Shown in pieces: positions 1 through 13,789 of a stretch of 64,000 bases of DNA (positions within the stretch are counted from its first letter, which is position 1; each line of letters opens with the position of its first letter). The notes beneath the pieces are model-generated. The model saw only the letters and a list, made by a program, of their open reading frames with translations, was not told where the DNA came from and searched no databases. Source of the stretch: Eriocheir sinensis (Eukaryota; Arthropoda; Malacostraca; Decapoda; Varunidae); the NCBI RefSeq assembly GCF_024679095.1, contig NC_066516.1:575869-639868 (forward strand), in the 5' to 3' direction. Position numbers and translations under genes: made by a program.

Positions 1-424
1 GCTGTCCACCACGCATAGCTGGGCGTTACCGCGATGTTATCGCAATACTTTATCGCTGATAACAAAATCGGGTATCATCCGCTACTTATTTAAATATATA
101 TCGGTATCTTCGTTACTTTTGTAACCAAACTAGCGATAATCGCTACTTTTTTCTGCCTCTCAGAAAGAAAAAAACGTTGTCTCCCTACTGTGCATGCGTG
201 GCCCGGTGTTTTATGAAAAAACTTCGGGGTATGAAATATCTTCGGCGAAGAGATTTCATACTTAGATCATCAACATTAAAACACTAAGTTATTTTTTTAT
301 GTTACTCAAAAATCAATGTATCAAAGAAAAAAATCATTTAACTTTGCCCATAAAATTATTATTCACTGCCTCAAATTTGATATTCCATATTCGTTTGTGA
401 GCATGCCATGGTATTGAAGGCACC

Positions 425-860
425 TGGTGTTGTGTTATTTGGTGTTCCATCGTCAAAAGCTGGCACTTTTGTTTACAAACACTGGTCTCTCGTGAACTGC
501 GCATGCTCAGACCAGTAAGCGTAGCTCTGTACAGTCTCACAAAGCTTTTTAACACATTAAGAGTTGCTGGAAAGCTGAATCAGACATGCAGTACCACCAT
601 CCTCGCTGTTTCTAGAACGACACTCTGTACATACAAATACAACTCGTACAGAGTGTCATTCTAGAAACAGCGGGGATGGTGGCAGTGGTACTGTATGTCT
701 CATTCAGCCTTCCAGCAACTCTTAATTACAGTTAAAAAGCTTTGTGAGACTGTACAAGTCTACGCTTGCTGGTCTGAGCATGTGCAACTCATGAGAGACA
801 AGTGTTTGTAAACAAAAGCGCCAGCTTTTGACGGTGGGGACGCCAAATAACACAACACCG
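425..860. repeat. Large palindrome inside the hAT-like element
   Basis: The arm at about 425-631 is repeated in reverse complement at about 646-860 around a loop of some 14 bases. The inner ends (TCTAGAACGACACTCTGTAC and its near-complement) and the outer ends (GTGTTGTGTTATTTGGTGTT against its complement at 838-860) match with few mismatches. It would form a foldback hairpin. Confidence 0.85.
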
Positions 861-999
861 GTTCAGGCGTTCCTAGTATTACCGCCCATTTGTACGTGTC
901 AACGTGTGGTTTTCAGGTTTTGTAAGTTTTCTAAAATACAGATAATGAAAATTTGAATTCATCTATGTTTTTCTATCTGAAATATCAATATAGTATTGT

Positions 1000-1165
1000 T
1001 TTCGCCTATCGGACTTATCGCTAGCTAGTATCGGAATTGTGGATTTATATTGGGTATCGGCTATCGGTTATCGCCTATATCTGTGTCTCCAGTTAATGAA
1101 TATCGGTTATCACCGATAAGGTTTTTCATTATCAGTTATCGGTTATCGGGAATAAGGTTTTCTGT
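1000..1165. repeat. TATCGG-rich subterminal repeat zone
   Basis: The hexamer TATCGG and variants (TATCGC, TATCAG, CCGATA) recur about a dozen times in 165 bases, close to the right end of the hAT-like element. A shorter set lies near its left end (40-130). Short subterminal repeats of this kind are transposase-binding arrays in hAT elements; that role here is inference. Confidence 0.5.
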
Positions 1166-1489
1166 TATCGTGCCCAGCTATGCCACCACACATGCACGCT
1201 GTGGGAATACACAGCATTAAAAGTATTGGTTTTCCTGGTTTTGTTCTAGTTTGTCCACTTGTGTCTTTGTGAGTGGTGAGGGAAATATGGAAACAGTAAG
1301 CAAGTTGAACCTCTCTGCGAGCTATTTTGCGGCTGTGGCGGCAGTTTACGTTTAATAGGCATTGAAAAGTCAATCATGAGATTAGTGATTTAATGATTCA
1401 TAACTGAAAGAGTTAGCAGATTATATCATAACACACAAAACTACCAGAAGCTATAGGTTTGTCTAACTGTAGCTACCATGGGTGACCAC

Positions 1490-1833
1490 GAGCGACCGCC
1501 CTTACTTTAGCAGATGACACCACGTGGATCACAAGCGTGTTTTCAGAACTGCCAGCCAATTGTAAGGAAGCCGCCTTCAACTGCGGCTTCAAAACGACCT
1601 GTTCTCACTACCCATTTGCTGCCTATTGCCAAGGTATGTATTTTGAGATAACAAGTGAGTAAAGTCGAAAAAATTGTGATAACAGAGGAGTAAAGTCGAA
1701 AAAAAAGGTAATTTTTTTCCACAGGTCGGAACCAATAAGCGCTTTTTCATGGATTTCAATACCTCGAGTTTCACGATCCCTGAGTTTAGCGCTATACCTT
1801 CGGAATGAAGCAAGCACGAAACTCGAGAGGGTA
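1490..1833. mobile_element. Fragment of the long inverted-repeat element family
   Basis: This stretch matches 7690-8023 in the same orientation, including TTTTCAGAACTGCCAGCCAA, the TTCAACTGCGGCTTCAAAAC block and the CTATACCTTCGGAATG end piece. It is a third partial copy of the sequence forming the arms at 5741-7868, followed by the same terminal fragment seen before 8024. No gene is seen. Confidence 0.55.
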
Positions 1834-2292
1834 CAGGTAACTCGATTTACGCGAGTTTAGTTTACACATTTTTTTAATAACGTGGGGTCCAGAATCCAAA
1901 TAAATGTTTAATTTACACGTTTTTTCACTTATACGCGATATTTTATGGAGTGGCCCCCAGATGTCTCATGCAACTGGACTCACACGGCGCCACAGCCACA
2001 CAGCTGAGCTCAGTTCTTCCCGTGCGCCACTTGAACAATTATACAGTACCCACGCTGCCACGCTACTCAACAATAGGGGTGGGCAGGCACAGGTATCAGT
2101 ACCGGTACTAACGGTACCAGCTATACGGTACGGTACTAGTACCAGACTGCTCGGTACCTGTACCAGATGGCTCGGTACCGGTACCAGACTGCACGGTGCC
2201 GGTACCAATACTAGCCAGTCACTCATGGTGTCCCTCATTTCTTCCTCACACGAGTGAGGCTGAGTGCCTGAGTGGATATCTCGGTGATACGG

Positions 2293-2332
<40 letters not shown>

Positions 2333-2450
2333 GACTGAATGGAGTGAATATTTATTTTTCGATAGAAACCTACCTCTTGTTTGATTTACATTGTTTTTGA
2401 TTTACGCGACCTCTTCAAGGACACAATACTCGCATAAATCTTGAGTTACC
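1834..2450. mobile_element. TA-target DNA element, family A, copy 1
   Basis: It starts CAGGTAACTCGATTTACGCG just after a TA and ends with the complementary GTAAATC/GAGTTACC motif followed by TA. A second copy lies at 9163-9699 with the same interior, including GGGGTCCAAAATCC, TGTCTCATGCAACTGGACTC, a GGTACC-rich zone and a (CT)n tract. TA duplication and CAG ends fit the Tc1/mariner/pogo group. No transposase is present. Confidence 0.6.
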
Positions 2451-2640
2451 TATACTGTATTTTTATTTGCATAAAATACATGAATTTCAGTCCACCTTGA
2501 CCCGAATACAAGGAAAAAATTACAGATACAAACACCTTTATAAGACTTTGGTGTTCAAGTGATAGGGAAGTAACCCCAGATAGGGCCTTGATACCTGAAA
2601 TCCTTATCGAGGGGGATTCCCCTTCCAAACAATACTCTCT

Positions 2641-3170
2641 CCTCCTCCCTCTCCCCTCCTCACCGTCTTCCATACACCAACAAGAGTTTTCAATAAAGGT
2701 AAAAGTGATGTTAAATGTTCATTTATCCATTTCATCAGTCATTTATATTTATTTCTCATTGTTTGCTGTATGTAAAACTATAGTTATTCTCTATGAAATG
2801 TATTCTTTGTTAATATTTTTGGTTGTCTGGAACGGATTAATTGGATTTACATTATTTCTTATGGGAGGTTATCTAACCTCGGTTTTCGTGATTAATCCGT
2901 TCAAAAAAGTCTGACGAAAACCGAATGCACGAAAACTGAAGCAATATTTCCCATAAGAAATAATGTAAATCCAATTAGTCCGTTCCAAACAACCAAAAAT
3001 ATTAACAAAGAATACATTTCATAGAGAATAACTATAGTTTTACATACATCAAACAATGAGAGATGAATATAAATGGCTGATGAAATGGATAAATGAACAT
3101 TTAACATCACTTTTACCTTTATTGAAAACTCTTGTTGGTGTATGGAAGAGGAGGAGAGGAGGAGGAGAGA
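2641..3170. repeat. Large palindrome, about 225-bp arms
   Basis: The left arm 2641-2866 reappears in reverse complement at 2949-3170 around an 82-base loop. Both strands therefore read similar accidental frames. The loop carries GGTTTTCGTG and its complement, like the ends of pogo-type elements near 4340-4440. It is probably a foldback non-autonomous element. Confidence 0.85.
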
Positions 3171-3299
3171 AAATATTTGGAAGGAAGATCGACCATGCGT
3201 CGCCACTTTTGCATTTTTTACGAGTTCTTTCTTGAATTCTATCGTGATTCTCACCCTTTTTTATCAAAGGGCTGGCACTCAGAACTTTCTTTAGCCCCA

Positions 3300-4200
3300 T
3301 GGTAGCTTATTTAGCAGTCAGACTCAATAAACAAGCACAAAAAACAATGGATTATTACAAAATGTTTTGGATGCACCCGCAGGGTGACTCACTCAACGAG
3401 AAACAAACGCAGACTCAAGATCTTGGGCAGACTGACGGCCGCCGCTGTACAGTGAAAGTTGAAAGTGAAACACTCCTTTCTGGTAACACTGCGATCTAGA
3501 GCTTTCAGTTAACGTTATTAATTTAAGTACAAGCCATGTATTTTCGTCAGACTGTGTTATTTTCAGCAAAGCAGCCTGATCATTCCATAATCTTTAAAAT
3601 AACTGTTCTACATGAGGTCACATTTGTTGATTTCAATGCTGTCTGTAGTCACTTGGCCCTCCTCTTGTACACAATAACAAGAACAATAGCCGACCAAGAA
3701 TAGCTTTTGCACCCTGTATGTAAGCGTTTGTAGTAGATAAAATCCTTGATAATAGGCCAAAAGCATGCAAAATATACTACAGTGGGTTGGCAGCTTAAAG
3801 CTCGCCCGCACATGTTGTAAGCATCCTCTGTCATTTGTACGCAAGACATATGAGTAATTTCCCTCTATAAACCTTCCTACCAAGCATAGGAGATGATTAT
3901 CGATGTAGTACTTACCTCATGTACGAAATATGGATGAGAAAATAGTTGAGTCCACGGTTCAGATGACGACATTGTTGGAACACGGTGTTGCCGCCTCCTA
4001 TAGGTAAAAAGTGTATAGCTTGAGTAATTGAATATTTCACAGTTCTTCTACTTCCACTTATAAATAAACAAAATTAAATTCACGTATTTTATGCCAATGA
4101 GAATATACTAGCACTTCATTGTGCATAAATGACGATCGATATAGTTCCTAATTATGTCCTAAGGGAAAGGTTCAAGGGAGGTCTGGAGGTACCTTGGAAA
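3300..4200. other. No recognisable feature
   Basis: I see no convincing gene, tandem repeat or element end in this interval. Open frames are short and show no family motif. Confidence 0.5.
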
Positions 4201-4304
4201 TAGTATTCCTTCGAGGATGATGTTAGAAGACGAGCATACGGCTGTGAGTCACGAACGCATGGTATGCCTGTGTGGGCGCTTGATTCCAGGAACTGAGTGG
4301 CCGG

Positions 4305-4440
4305 GTCACGCAGGCAGGCGGACGCGTTTAGTACGGACCATTTTCAACTGTACGAAAATCGAGTGGATGTACGAAAACTGGGACAAAATTTCGACAAAAA
4401 AAGTCGTCGAAAACCGAATCGTACGAAAACCAAGGTTTGA

Positions 4441-4442
<2 letters not shown>
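4305..4442 (-). mobile_element. Terminal fragment of a pogo/Tigger-like element
   Basis: Read on the minus strand from the TA tract, the sequence starts CAGTCAAACCTTGGTTTTCG and continues with repeated TTTTCG/GTACGA blocks. This is the style of pogo/Tigger terminal repeats. Only one end is present; the other side fades into unrelated sequence. Confidence 0.4.

Positions 4443-4535
<93 letters not shown>
4443..4535. repeat. (TA)n microsatellite
   Basis: Uninterrupted TA dinucleotide repeat of about 93 bases, ending exactly at the start of a TA-target DNA element. Confidence 0.97.
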
Positions 4536-5532
<997 letters not shown>

Positions 5533-5620
5533 GCTGCTTTGACATGTATGGGTCACATCTACCTACCTATAAAGGTAGTGTCACACTGGCCGTTTTCCTC
5601 CAAACATTTGGGGCTACAGT

Positions 5621-5622
<2 letters not shown>

Positions 5623-5665
<43 letters not shown>
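5623..5665. repeat. (GA)n microsatellite
   Basis: GA dinucleotide repeat of about 43 bases. Confidence 0.95.
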
Positions 5666-5669
<4 letters not shown>

Positions 5670-6449
5670 TTAAACGATGAAGCCAGAGTTGTGGAGAGAG
5701 GGAGGGGGGGGGGGATGTGAGGAACTCCAGTCCAAGTAGTCTCAAAATACGTACCTTGGAAAAAGAAAGAAAATGGAAAGAGAGAACAGGTCGTTTTGAA
5801 GCTACAGTTGAAGGCAGCTGTCTTACAATTGGCTGACAGTTCTGAAAACACGCTTGTGATTTGCTGGGAGTCCTATGACATCATCGCCGGTGCTCACCCT
5901 ATCAGTGGGAACACTGCCTTAAGGCAGTGTCACACTGGCCGTATTCCTCCAATCGTTGGGTATACGGGCAACGCCCGTACGCCCAACCGGGAGCGAGTTG
6001 TCGGTGAGTTGGTGCCACACTGGGCCATTTTCCTCCCATTGCATTGGCGACAGCTAGGGCAACCGGCAACTCCAACTTTTCCGGGTTTACATCACACACG
6101 GCCAAGGTCAGTTGCCCATATTCACATCCACGACATAAACAAAGCACTTGCCCTGTGTCGACAAAGCGTCGTGTGTTGCGGCTTGTGCTGCCATTACCCC
6201 AGTTATGGACTTGTTGCTGCAGTTAATTGGAAGGAAGAAGCGGTTGTGGGTGTGGCGTGCCTGTGGTTCATCCGTCCCAGAAGTTCTCATTGTCACCACT
6301 GCGCGTGCGTGGCCAACCCACCCATCACACACACACACACACACACCAGACTTATCAGGAACCATGGCAAATGTTTCTGACAAACAAAAATGGCTTCACC
6401 ATTTCCTAGTATGTAAGAACTTATTTGGTGAGTGGTTCATACAAACCAG

Positions 6450-6990
6450 ACATACCCAATTGGGTATGCATCTCACGTGTGGGGAGGCTCCACTCACATA
6501 GCTCTCTTGGACAGAGTGGAGTCTAAGGCTCTTTGTCTCATCAGCTCTCCTCCTCTTACTGATAGTCTTCTACCTCTTAAATTTCACCGCCATGTTGCCT
6601 CTCTTTCTATCTTCTATCAATATTTTCATGCTGACTGCTCTTCTGAACTTGCTAACTGCATGCCTCCCCCCCTCCCGCGGCCTCGCAACACACGACTTTC
6701 TACTCATGCTCATCCCTTTACTGTCCAAATCCCTTACGCAAGAGTTTACCAGCATCTTCACTCTTTCATCCCTCACGCTGGTAAACTCTGGAACAATCTT
6801 CCTTCATATGTATTTCCTCCTGCCTACGACTTAAACTCTTTCAAGAGGAGGGTCACGTATCAGGACACCTCTCCTCCCGAAATTGACCTATCTTTCAGCC
6901 ACTCCTTGAACTCTTTATAGGAGCAGTGAGTAGCGGGCTTTTTTTTCTTTCACATTTGTTCCCTTTTTTTATGCCCTTGAACCGATTCCT
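6450..6990 (+). pseudogene. LINE family B, RT C-terminal fragment
   Basis: The + frame reads GYASHVWGGSTHIALLDRVE, then TDSLLPLK, FYQYFHADC, HSFIPHAGKLWNNLP and FPPAYDLNSFKRRV. These segments occur in the same order in the longer minus-strand copy at 56193-56867, so this is the C-terminal end of a non-LTR retrotransposon pol. It ends with GAGCAGTGAGTAGCGGGC and an A/AAG-rich tail near 6998-7022. It is 5' truncated, and the clade was not determined. Confidence 0.8.
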
Positions 6991-7172
6991 CTGCTGTGAA
7001 AAAAAAAAGAAGAAGAAGAAGAGAGCAGTGTTAAAGACGACTGCTCTCTTCTTGCAAAGAGTTAGGTTTGGTTCATGTGAGCCACTCACCAAATAACATT
7101 CTAGCACACTCAAAAAAATGGTGAAATCATTTCTGTTTGTCAGAAACATCTGCCATGGTTCCTGATTAGTCT

Positions 7173-7173
7173 G

Positions 7174-7204
<31 letters not shown>

Positions 7205-7226
7205 TTTGTTTGTTTGTTTGTTTGTT
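7173..7226. repeat. (TG)n then (TTTG)n microsatellite
   Basis: TG repeat followed by five to six TTTG units. The opposite arm of the long inverted repeat has a (CA)n at 6328-6347 in the same place. Confidence 0.95.
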
Positions 7227-7868
7227 CCTACTCAATCCACGTGTTTATGTGGTCGAAGTCTAGATGGGTGGGTTGGCCGCGCACGCACAGTGGTGACAAT
7301 GAGAACTTCTGGCACGGAGAAACCACAGGCACGCCACACCCACAACTGCTTCCTCCTTCCAGTTAACTGCAGTAACAAGTCCATAAATGGGGTAATGGCA
7401 GCACAAGCCATGACAGCCCTTACTTTAGCAGACAACGCCATGTCAATACAAGGTAAGTGCTTTGCTTACGTTGTGGACGTGGATACAGGCAACTGACCTT
7501 GGCCGTGTGTGACGCACACCCAGAAAAGTTGGAGTTGCCAGTTGCCCTAGCCACCGCCAACGCAGTGGGAGGAAAAAGGCCCAGTGTGACACCAGCTTAC
7601 GGACAACCAACAACTCGCTCCCGGTTGGGCGTACGAGCGTTGCCCGTAGCCCCAACGGTTGGAGGAAAACGGCCAGTGTGACACCGCCTTAAGGCAATGT
7701 TTCCACTGATTGGGTGAGCGTCAGCGATGACGTCATCGGGCTCCCAGCGTATCACGTGTGTTTTCAGAACTGTCAGCCAATCGTAAGGCAGCCGCCTTCA
7801 ACTGTGGCTTCAAAACAACCCGTTGTCTCTTCCCATTTTCTTCCTTTTTCCAAGGTACGTATTTTGAA

Positions 7869-8023
7869 ATAGCAAGGGAGTAAAGGGGGAAAAAAAGTCA
7901 GCTTCTCCACAAGTCGGAACATATAAGCGCTTTTTCAGTGTTTTCAATACCCCAAGTTTCGCGATCCTCGAGTTTAGCGTTATACCTTCGGAATGGAACA
8001 ACCGCAAAACTCGGGAGGGTACT
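7869..8023. mobile_element. Terminal fragment of another TA-target element
   Basis: It matches 1640-1833 (ATAAGCGCTTTTTCA, TATACCTTCGGAATG) and ends, read on the minus strand, in CAGTACCCTCCCGAGTTTTG next to TA. Only this end is present. Confidence 0.45.
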
Positions 8024-8030
8024 GTATATA

Positions 8031-8098
<68 letters not shown>
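8024..8098. repeat. (TA)n microsatellite
   Basis: TA repeat with one TTTA break near 8032-8036, ending at the start of the 8099 element. Confidence 0.95.
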
Positions 8099-8101
<3 letters not shown>

Positions 8102-9083
8102 TCGTCCCTCAAATAGTATGGTTTCCAATAGTATGGTTTCGGTTTTATACGGATTGTCATGGAAATTTTTTTTTACGATTTTTAAATTTTCCGCTCGTCA
8201 CACCAAGTAGCCATGGCGTGAGTGGCAACACTGTTCTACCATAACACCCGCTGAAAGCACCCCAAAGTGTTCAAGATAGGTGTTCACATTGCAGAAGAAT
8301 TCAGATTTAAGAGATGTTACGTTTTGGGATGAGTTACGTTGCCGTAGGGAGAGCATACCACGTTAATGAGAGCAGTGTTCGCCCTGTGTAGGCCACTCGG
8401 CCTCTTGCAGTTTCCATATGTCCTTATGTTCTTATGTATCTATCATCTTGGTCTTGGTCTTGGTTCAGGAGGTAGTTGTCCCTTTCGGTCCCAACTGCAG
8501 CCTTTGAAACGGCGTACTCCCTCAAGGTCAACACCCTGAAAATAATGGTAAAAGAAATTTTTGCCGCAGTAACTGCCAGTGCTCCAAGAGTGCTGCAATA
8601 GTGGAGATAAAGGCCGTCCTTTTACTAAGCCTCGTTGTTGCTATGGTAACAGCGCCTCATTCGCATCAAAATGGCGTACACTGATCTTCCTGGTGACGTT
8701 TAACATGCATTATGAGCTGTCCTGGCTGATGAACTCCTCACAACAGAAGATGAAAAGGAAGCCACAGTGGTTATGGTGGTACAGGGAGGTGAAATGCAAT
8801 GGAAACACTTATATGTGTTTGTTTGGGCCGCCATATTTGCTGATGACGTCATCACAGCACGAAGGCGCTCCACCTCTCAAAGCCGGGAGCCAGCAGGCGT
8901 GCCGAGTTGGCAACTCGTGCTGCCGCATCACACGTTTGAGAGCACTCGGGACGTTCCGACAGTTCCGATTCCCTCACTCAAACACATCTCAGGAGTGTTT
9001 CTGAGGGGGGCACTAATTTTATACGGATTTTTGAATAGTACGGGGATCCTGGGTCCCTAACCCCTGTACTATTTGAGGGACGA

Positions 9084-9086
<3 letters not shown>
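8099..9086. mobile_element. TA-target DNA element, family B
   Basis: The ends are CAGTCGTCCCTCAAATAGTA and its complement (TACTATTTGAGGGACGACTG at 9067-9086), with TA on both sides. Subterminal ATAGTATGG/ATACGG motifs recur. No transposase is recognised; frames inside lack DDE motifs. A short GCAGTTTCCATATGTCCTTA stretch near 8417 looks like another repeat family. Confidence 0.75.

Positions 9087-9162
<76 letters not shown>
9087..9162. repeat. (TA)n microsatellite
   Basis: TA repeat between the 8099 element and the second copy of family A. Confidence 0.95.
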
Positions 9163-10729
<1,567 letters not shown>

Positions 10730-11999
10730 ACCCGATTGTATTTACTTATTTGTGGTTTACAGGACCTGAGCTTAGCTCAGATAGCCCTGTCTCCTTGACT
10801 ATATTTAACTAACTTCTCCTTCATTTGATGGACACTCCCCACCTCCACAACCTTCCCCCTTAGACCATTCCACTCATCTACACTTCTAAATGGGACAACT
10901 GTACTTCTTTTTGTCCTTCAGACATGATCCCTTTTTCACCTTCTCTATGTGTCCTCTCATACCCTTCCGGGTATGAGAGTATTTGTTCAGTCCAATAGAA
11001 AATTTATACAAAGCTATTAGGTCTCTTCTTCTCACCTCAAGTATCAGCAGATTCATTTCTTCCAATCTGCTCTTATATGGCAGACTTGACAATTCCAGTA
11101 CCATTTTGTTGTTATCCTTTGTATCCTTTCTAGTTTCTTATATCTTTTTACCTATGAGGGGACCTAATTATTGCTGCATACTCGATATAGTCTTGGTCTT
11201 ATCATTGCCATTATGATATTTCCATCACATCCTTATCCATATAATGAAATGCCATTCTAGTGTTTTGCAATAGACTATAATGTGTGTCCAAATATTCTGT
11301 GCATGTGTTTGTCAGGGGTCAGTGTATCTTTAACAATCACTCCAAGGTCCCTTTGATTGTTTATTTGATCTATATCCATCTCAACCATCTTATATGTTGT
11401 CATGGGTCTGTTTGTACTCTTTTCCATTCTCATTATATGGCATTTCTTTGTGTAGAATTCCACCTTTCAGTGGCTACTCCAGTCATATATCTCATTTAAG
11501 TTATTTTAAAGCCTCTCAAAATCGTTTTTGATCCTCCTTAGGAGCTTGGCATCATCTGCAAATATATATAACTTCTTATTTTTCTGGCAAATCATTAATG
11601 TAATGAAGAACATTATTGGTGCCACTGAACCCTGTGGCACTCCACTTGTCACTATTCTCCATTCTGGCTTTTCATCCCTCAACACCATTCTCATTTCTCT
11701 GTTCATCAAGTAATCCCTCATCCAGTTTCTCATGCTTCCCCCACTCCTCCTCAGTTCCGATTTCCATATTAACCTATTATGTGTTACTTTAACAAATCCT
11801 TTTCTCAAATACAGATGTATGCAATCAGCCCTTTCATCTCTCTCCTGTACCATGTCAATTGCTCCTGAGTAAAAACAGATTAAGTTTGTAACACATGATC
11901 TACCTTGTCTAAAACCAAATTGGCGGTCACGTAGTATCTTTTCTTTTTCCAAGTGGTTAACCCATTTCTTTTTAATGACCCTTTCATGTAATTTATGTA

Positions 12000-13789
12000 G
12001 GGTGATGTGGGGGAATACCGTACAAGGGGGTGGACCGTATAATCGCTGTTAAAAAGAGAGGACTTATTGCAGCGCGGTATTAGCAACACTGTGAGTGGAC
12101 ATGATGACGATGAACAAGATGGCTGCTTTTGTTTACCATGGCACGCCACTTGTGAATAGGAGGGAAAATTATATTTTTTTGCGACACTTAATGTAACTTT
12201 AGGCATTCATATCATAGTGTTCTGTCATTGAATGGGGCGTAATCCTGTTGGTAAAGTATGGAATATGAATATTAGGCATATTTACATGATATTTGATGAT
12301 ATTCTTAACTTTTATCCAACGTGGTTGCTGTGATACTGGTTGAAGGGTAACACGTGTACGAGGGGTCTTACCGTACAATGTAGTGAGGGGGTTTAGCGTA
12401 CGCAAATTTCTTACATATTTTATTTTTACTTACAAACAAGATGAAACCCAAGCTACAAAATAGTTTAGTTGTACTTAATAGGAAGAAAGATAAGTATCAG
12501 GTGTATAATAGTTGGCAAAAATTACAGTTACATGGTTGAAATAGTAGGAGAAAACAGATATTTTATGAATGCAATTGAAATTTGATACTATACATGTAAT
12601 GATATTTAGTGAATATTTGTAGTATTGTATGTGTGCTGTGAAGTTTATAAACTTTGCAAGGTAAAGATTCGTATTAGGTCCGTGCCAGTATCTCATAATC
12701 TACTTTATGAAACATCACTGTCTCTTCATATATCTTTTCTACAAACCTTCAACAGTCATGGAAACACTTTGAAAATCGAATTCAAGGACTTTTTTTTTAC
12801 TCTTGAAAATATGGGATAATGTTTACGAAAGCGCGTCGCCTCCTCTGCTGGCCGCGGCAACGCTGCAGCCGCCGCAGCCGCAAAATAGCTCGCAGAGGGC
12901 TTAGGGTCGGGGAGCATATTTAAACTACTCCAACCGAACTTTACGACCTACTAACGGAGGGGCTGTGCCCCCCCGCAGCGTCGCCGCGGCCAGCACCAGA
13001 GGAGGCGACGCGCTTTCGTAAACATTATCCCATATTTTCAAGAGTAAAAAAAAAGTCCTTGAATTCGATTTTCAAAGCGTTTCCATGACTGTTGAAGGTT
13101 TGTAGAAAAGATATATGAAGAGATACTGATGTTTCATAAAGTAGGTAATGAGATACTGGCACGGACCTAAAACGAATCTTAACCCTTTGCAACATAGTTA
13201 AGCTAAGTCATCCCCTGTCCTCATTTAACATGAAATGAGGCAGTGTTAGAAAATAGTCAGAACTAGTTATATTTTTGCAGTTTGGATAATAGAACAATAT
13301 AAGATGCATGTTTGCTTTACTCCACACAGCAAAATCTCATATATAGTTCATATGATTGGTATTGCAGGGGTGAAAAAGACATGTAATAAGGGTGGCCAAG
13401 ATAAGGCAGTCATGCCTCAAAACATATTATTTTACTGTTGTTTTTTCATTAATAGAACACTTCATATAATGTGTTCATTTAATTTATGACATTAATATCT
13501 CATTTATTATAATTTGAAATTAATTTGGGGGGGTGAAAATAGCATGTACGAATCACCCCTATAGCATATACGAATCATCCCCACTATGGGGGTGATTCGT
13601 ACAAAATGAAAGTTTTCGTTGAAAGGCCCAAGAAAGGTACTTAGTTGCCTCGTGCAAAATTGAGCTGTGTGTCAAAGATAGCCCAGTCCCTGAGGGATGT
13701 TTCTGGCCCACAGTCTTACCTTCAAGATTTAAACTGAATTTTTCAATAATATTTTTCCACTAATAGTACGGTATACCCCTAAATCACCC
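12000..13789. mobile_element. TA-target DNA element inside CR1 copy 1
   Basis: The terminal repeats are GGGTGATGTGGGGGAATACC (left) and the complement of GGTATACCCCTAAATCACCC (right), bounded by TA at 11998-11999 and 13790-13791. Removing it and one TA rejoins the CR1 sequence in line with other copies. Interior GTACGAATCACCCC motifs near 13545-13610 and ACCGTAC motifs near 12365-12400 echo the ends. No transposase is recognised. A 540-bp palindrome is nested inside it. Confidence 0.85.
12654..13192. repeat. Nested palindromic element, about 215-bp arms
   Basis: Arms 12654-12868 and 12975-13192 are reverse complements with few mismatches (for example GATAATGTTTACGAAAGCGC and TCGCCTCCTCTG). 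The GC-rich loop of about 106 bases contains GCAAAATAGCTCGCAGAGGG and TTTAAACTACTCCAACCGAA, which recur near 59237-59302. Likely a foldback non-autonomous element. Confidence 0.85.

Larger units (their letters stand above)
14..1182. mobile_element. hAT-like non-autonomous DNA element
   Basis: The ends are inverted repeats (CATAGCTGGGC on the left, its complement at 1172-1182). They are flanked by near-identical 8-base direct repeats, CCACCACG at 6-13 and CCACCACA at 1183-1190. An 8-bp target duplication with short terminal repeats is the hAT pattern. No transposase frame is present. The interior holds a palindrome (425-860) and a zone rich in TATCGG motifs near the right end. Confidence 0.6.
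5741..7868. mobile_element. Long inverted-repeat DNA element with a LINE piece in its loop
   Basis: The left arm, about 5741-6448, is present in reverse complement at about 7065-7868. Paired blocks include AAATACGTACCTTGG, TTAAGGCAGTGTCACACTGG and GTGAGTGGTTCAT. The arms contain further GTGTCACACTGGCC blocks that are themselves inverted at each end (5918 and 7665). No transposase frame is seen. The 6449-7064 loop holds an unrelated LINE 3' fragment. Arms of about 700 bp suggest a foldback-type element or an inverted duplication. Related pieces lie at 1490-1660 and 5571-5600. Confidence 0.7.

Noticed and set aside
6570..6776. Minus-strand frame opposite the LINE B fragment
   Set aside because: The + frame shows ordered LINE motifs shared with three other copies; the minus frame is its shadow.
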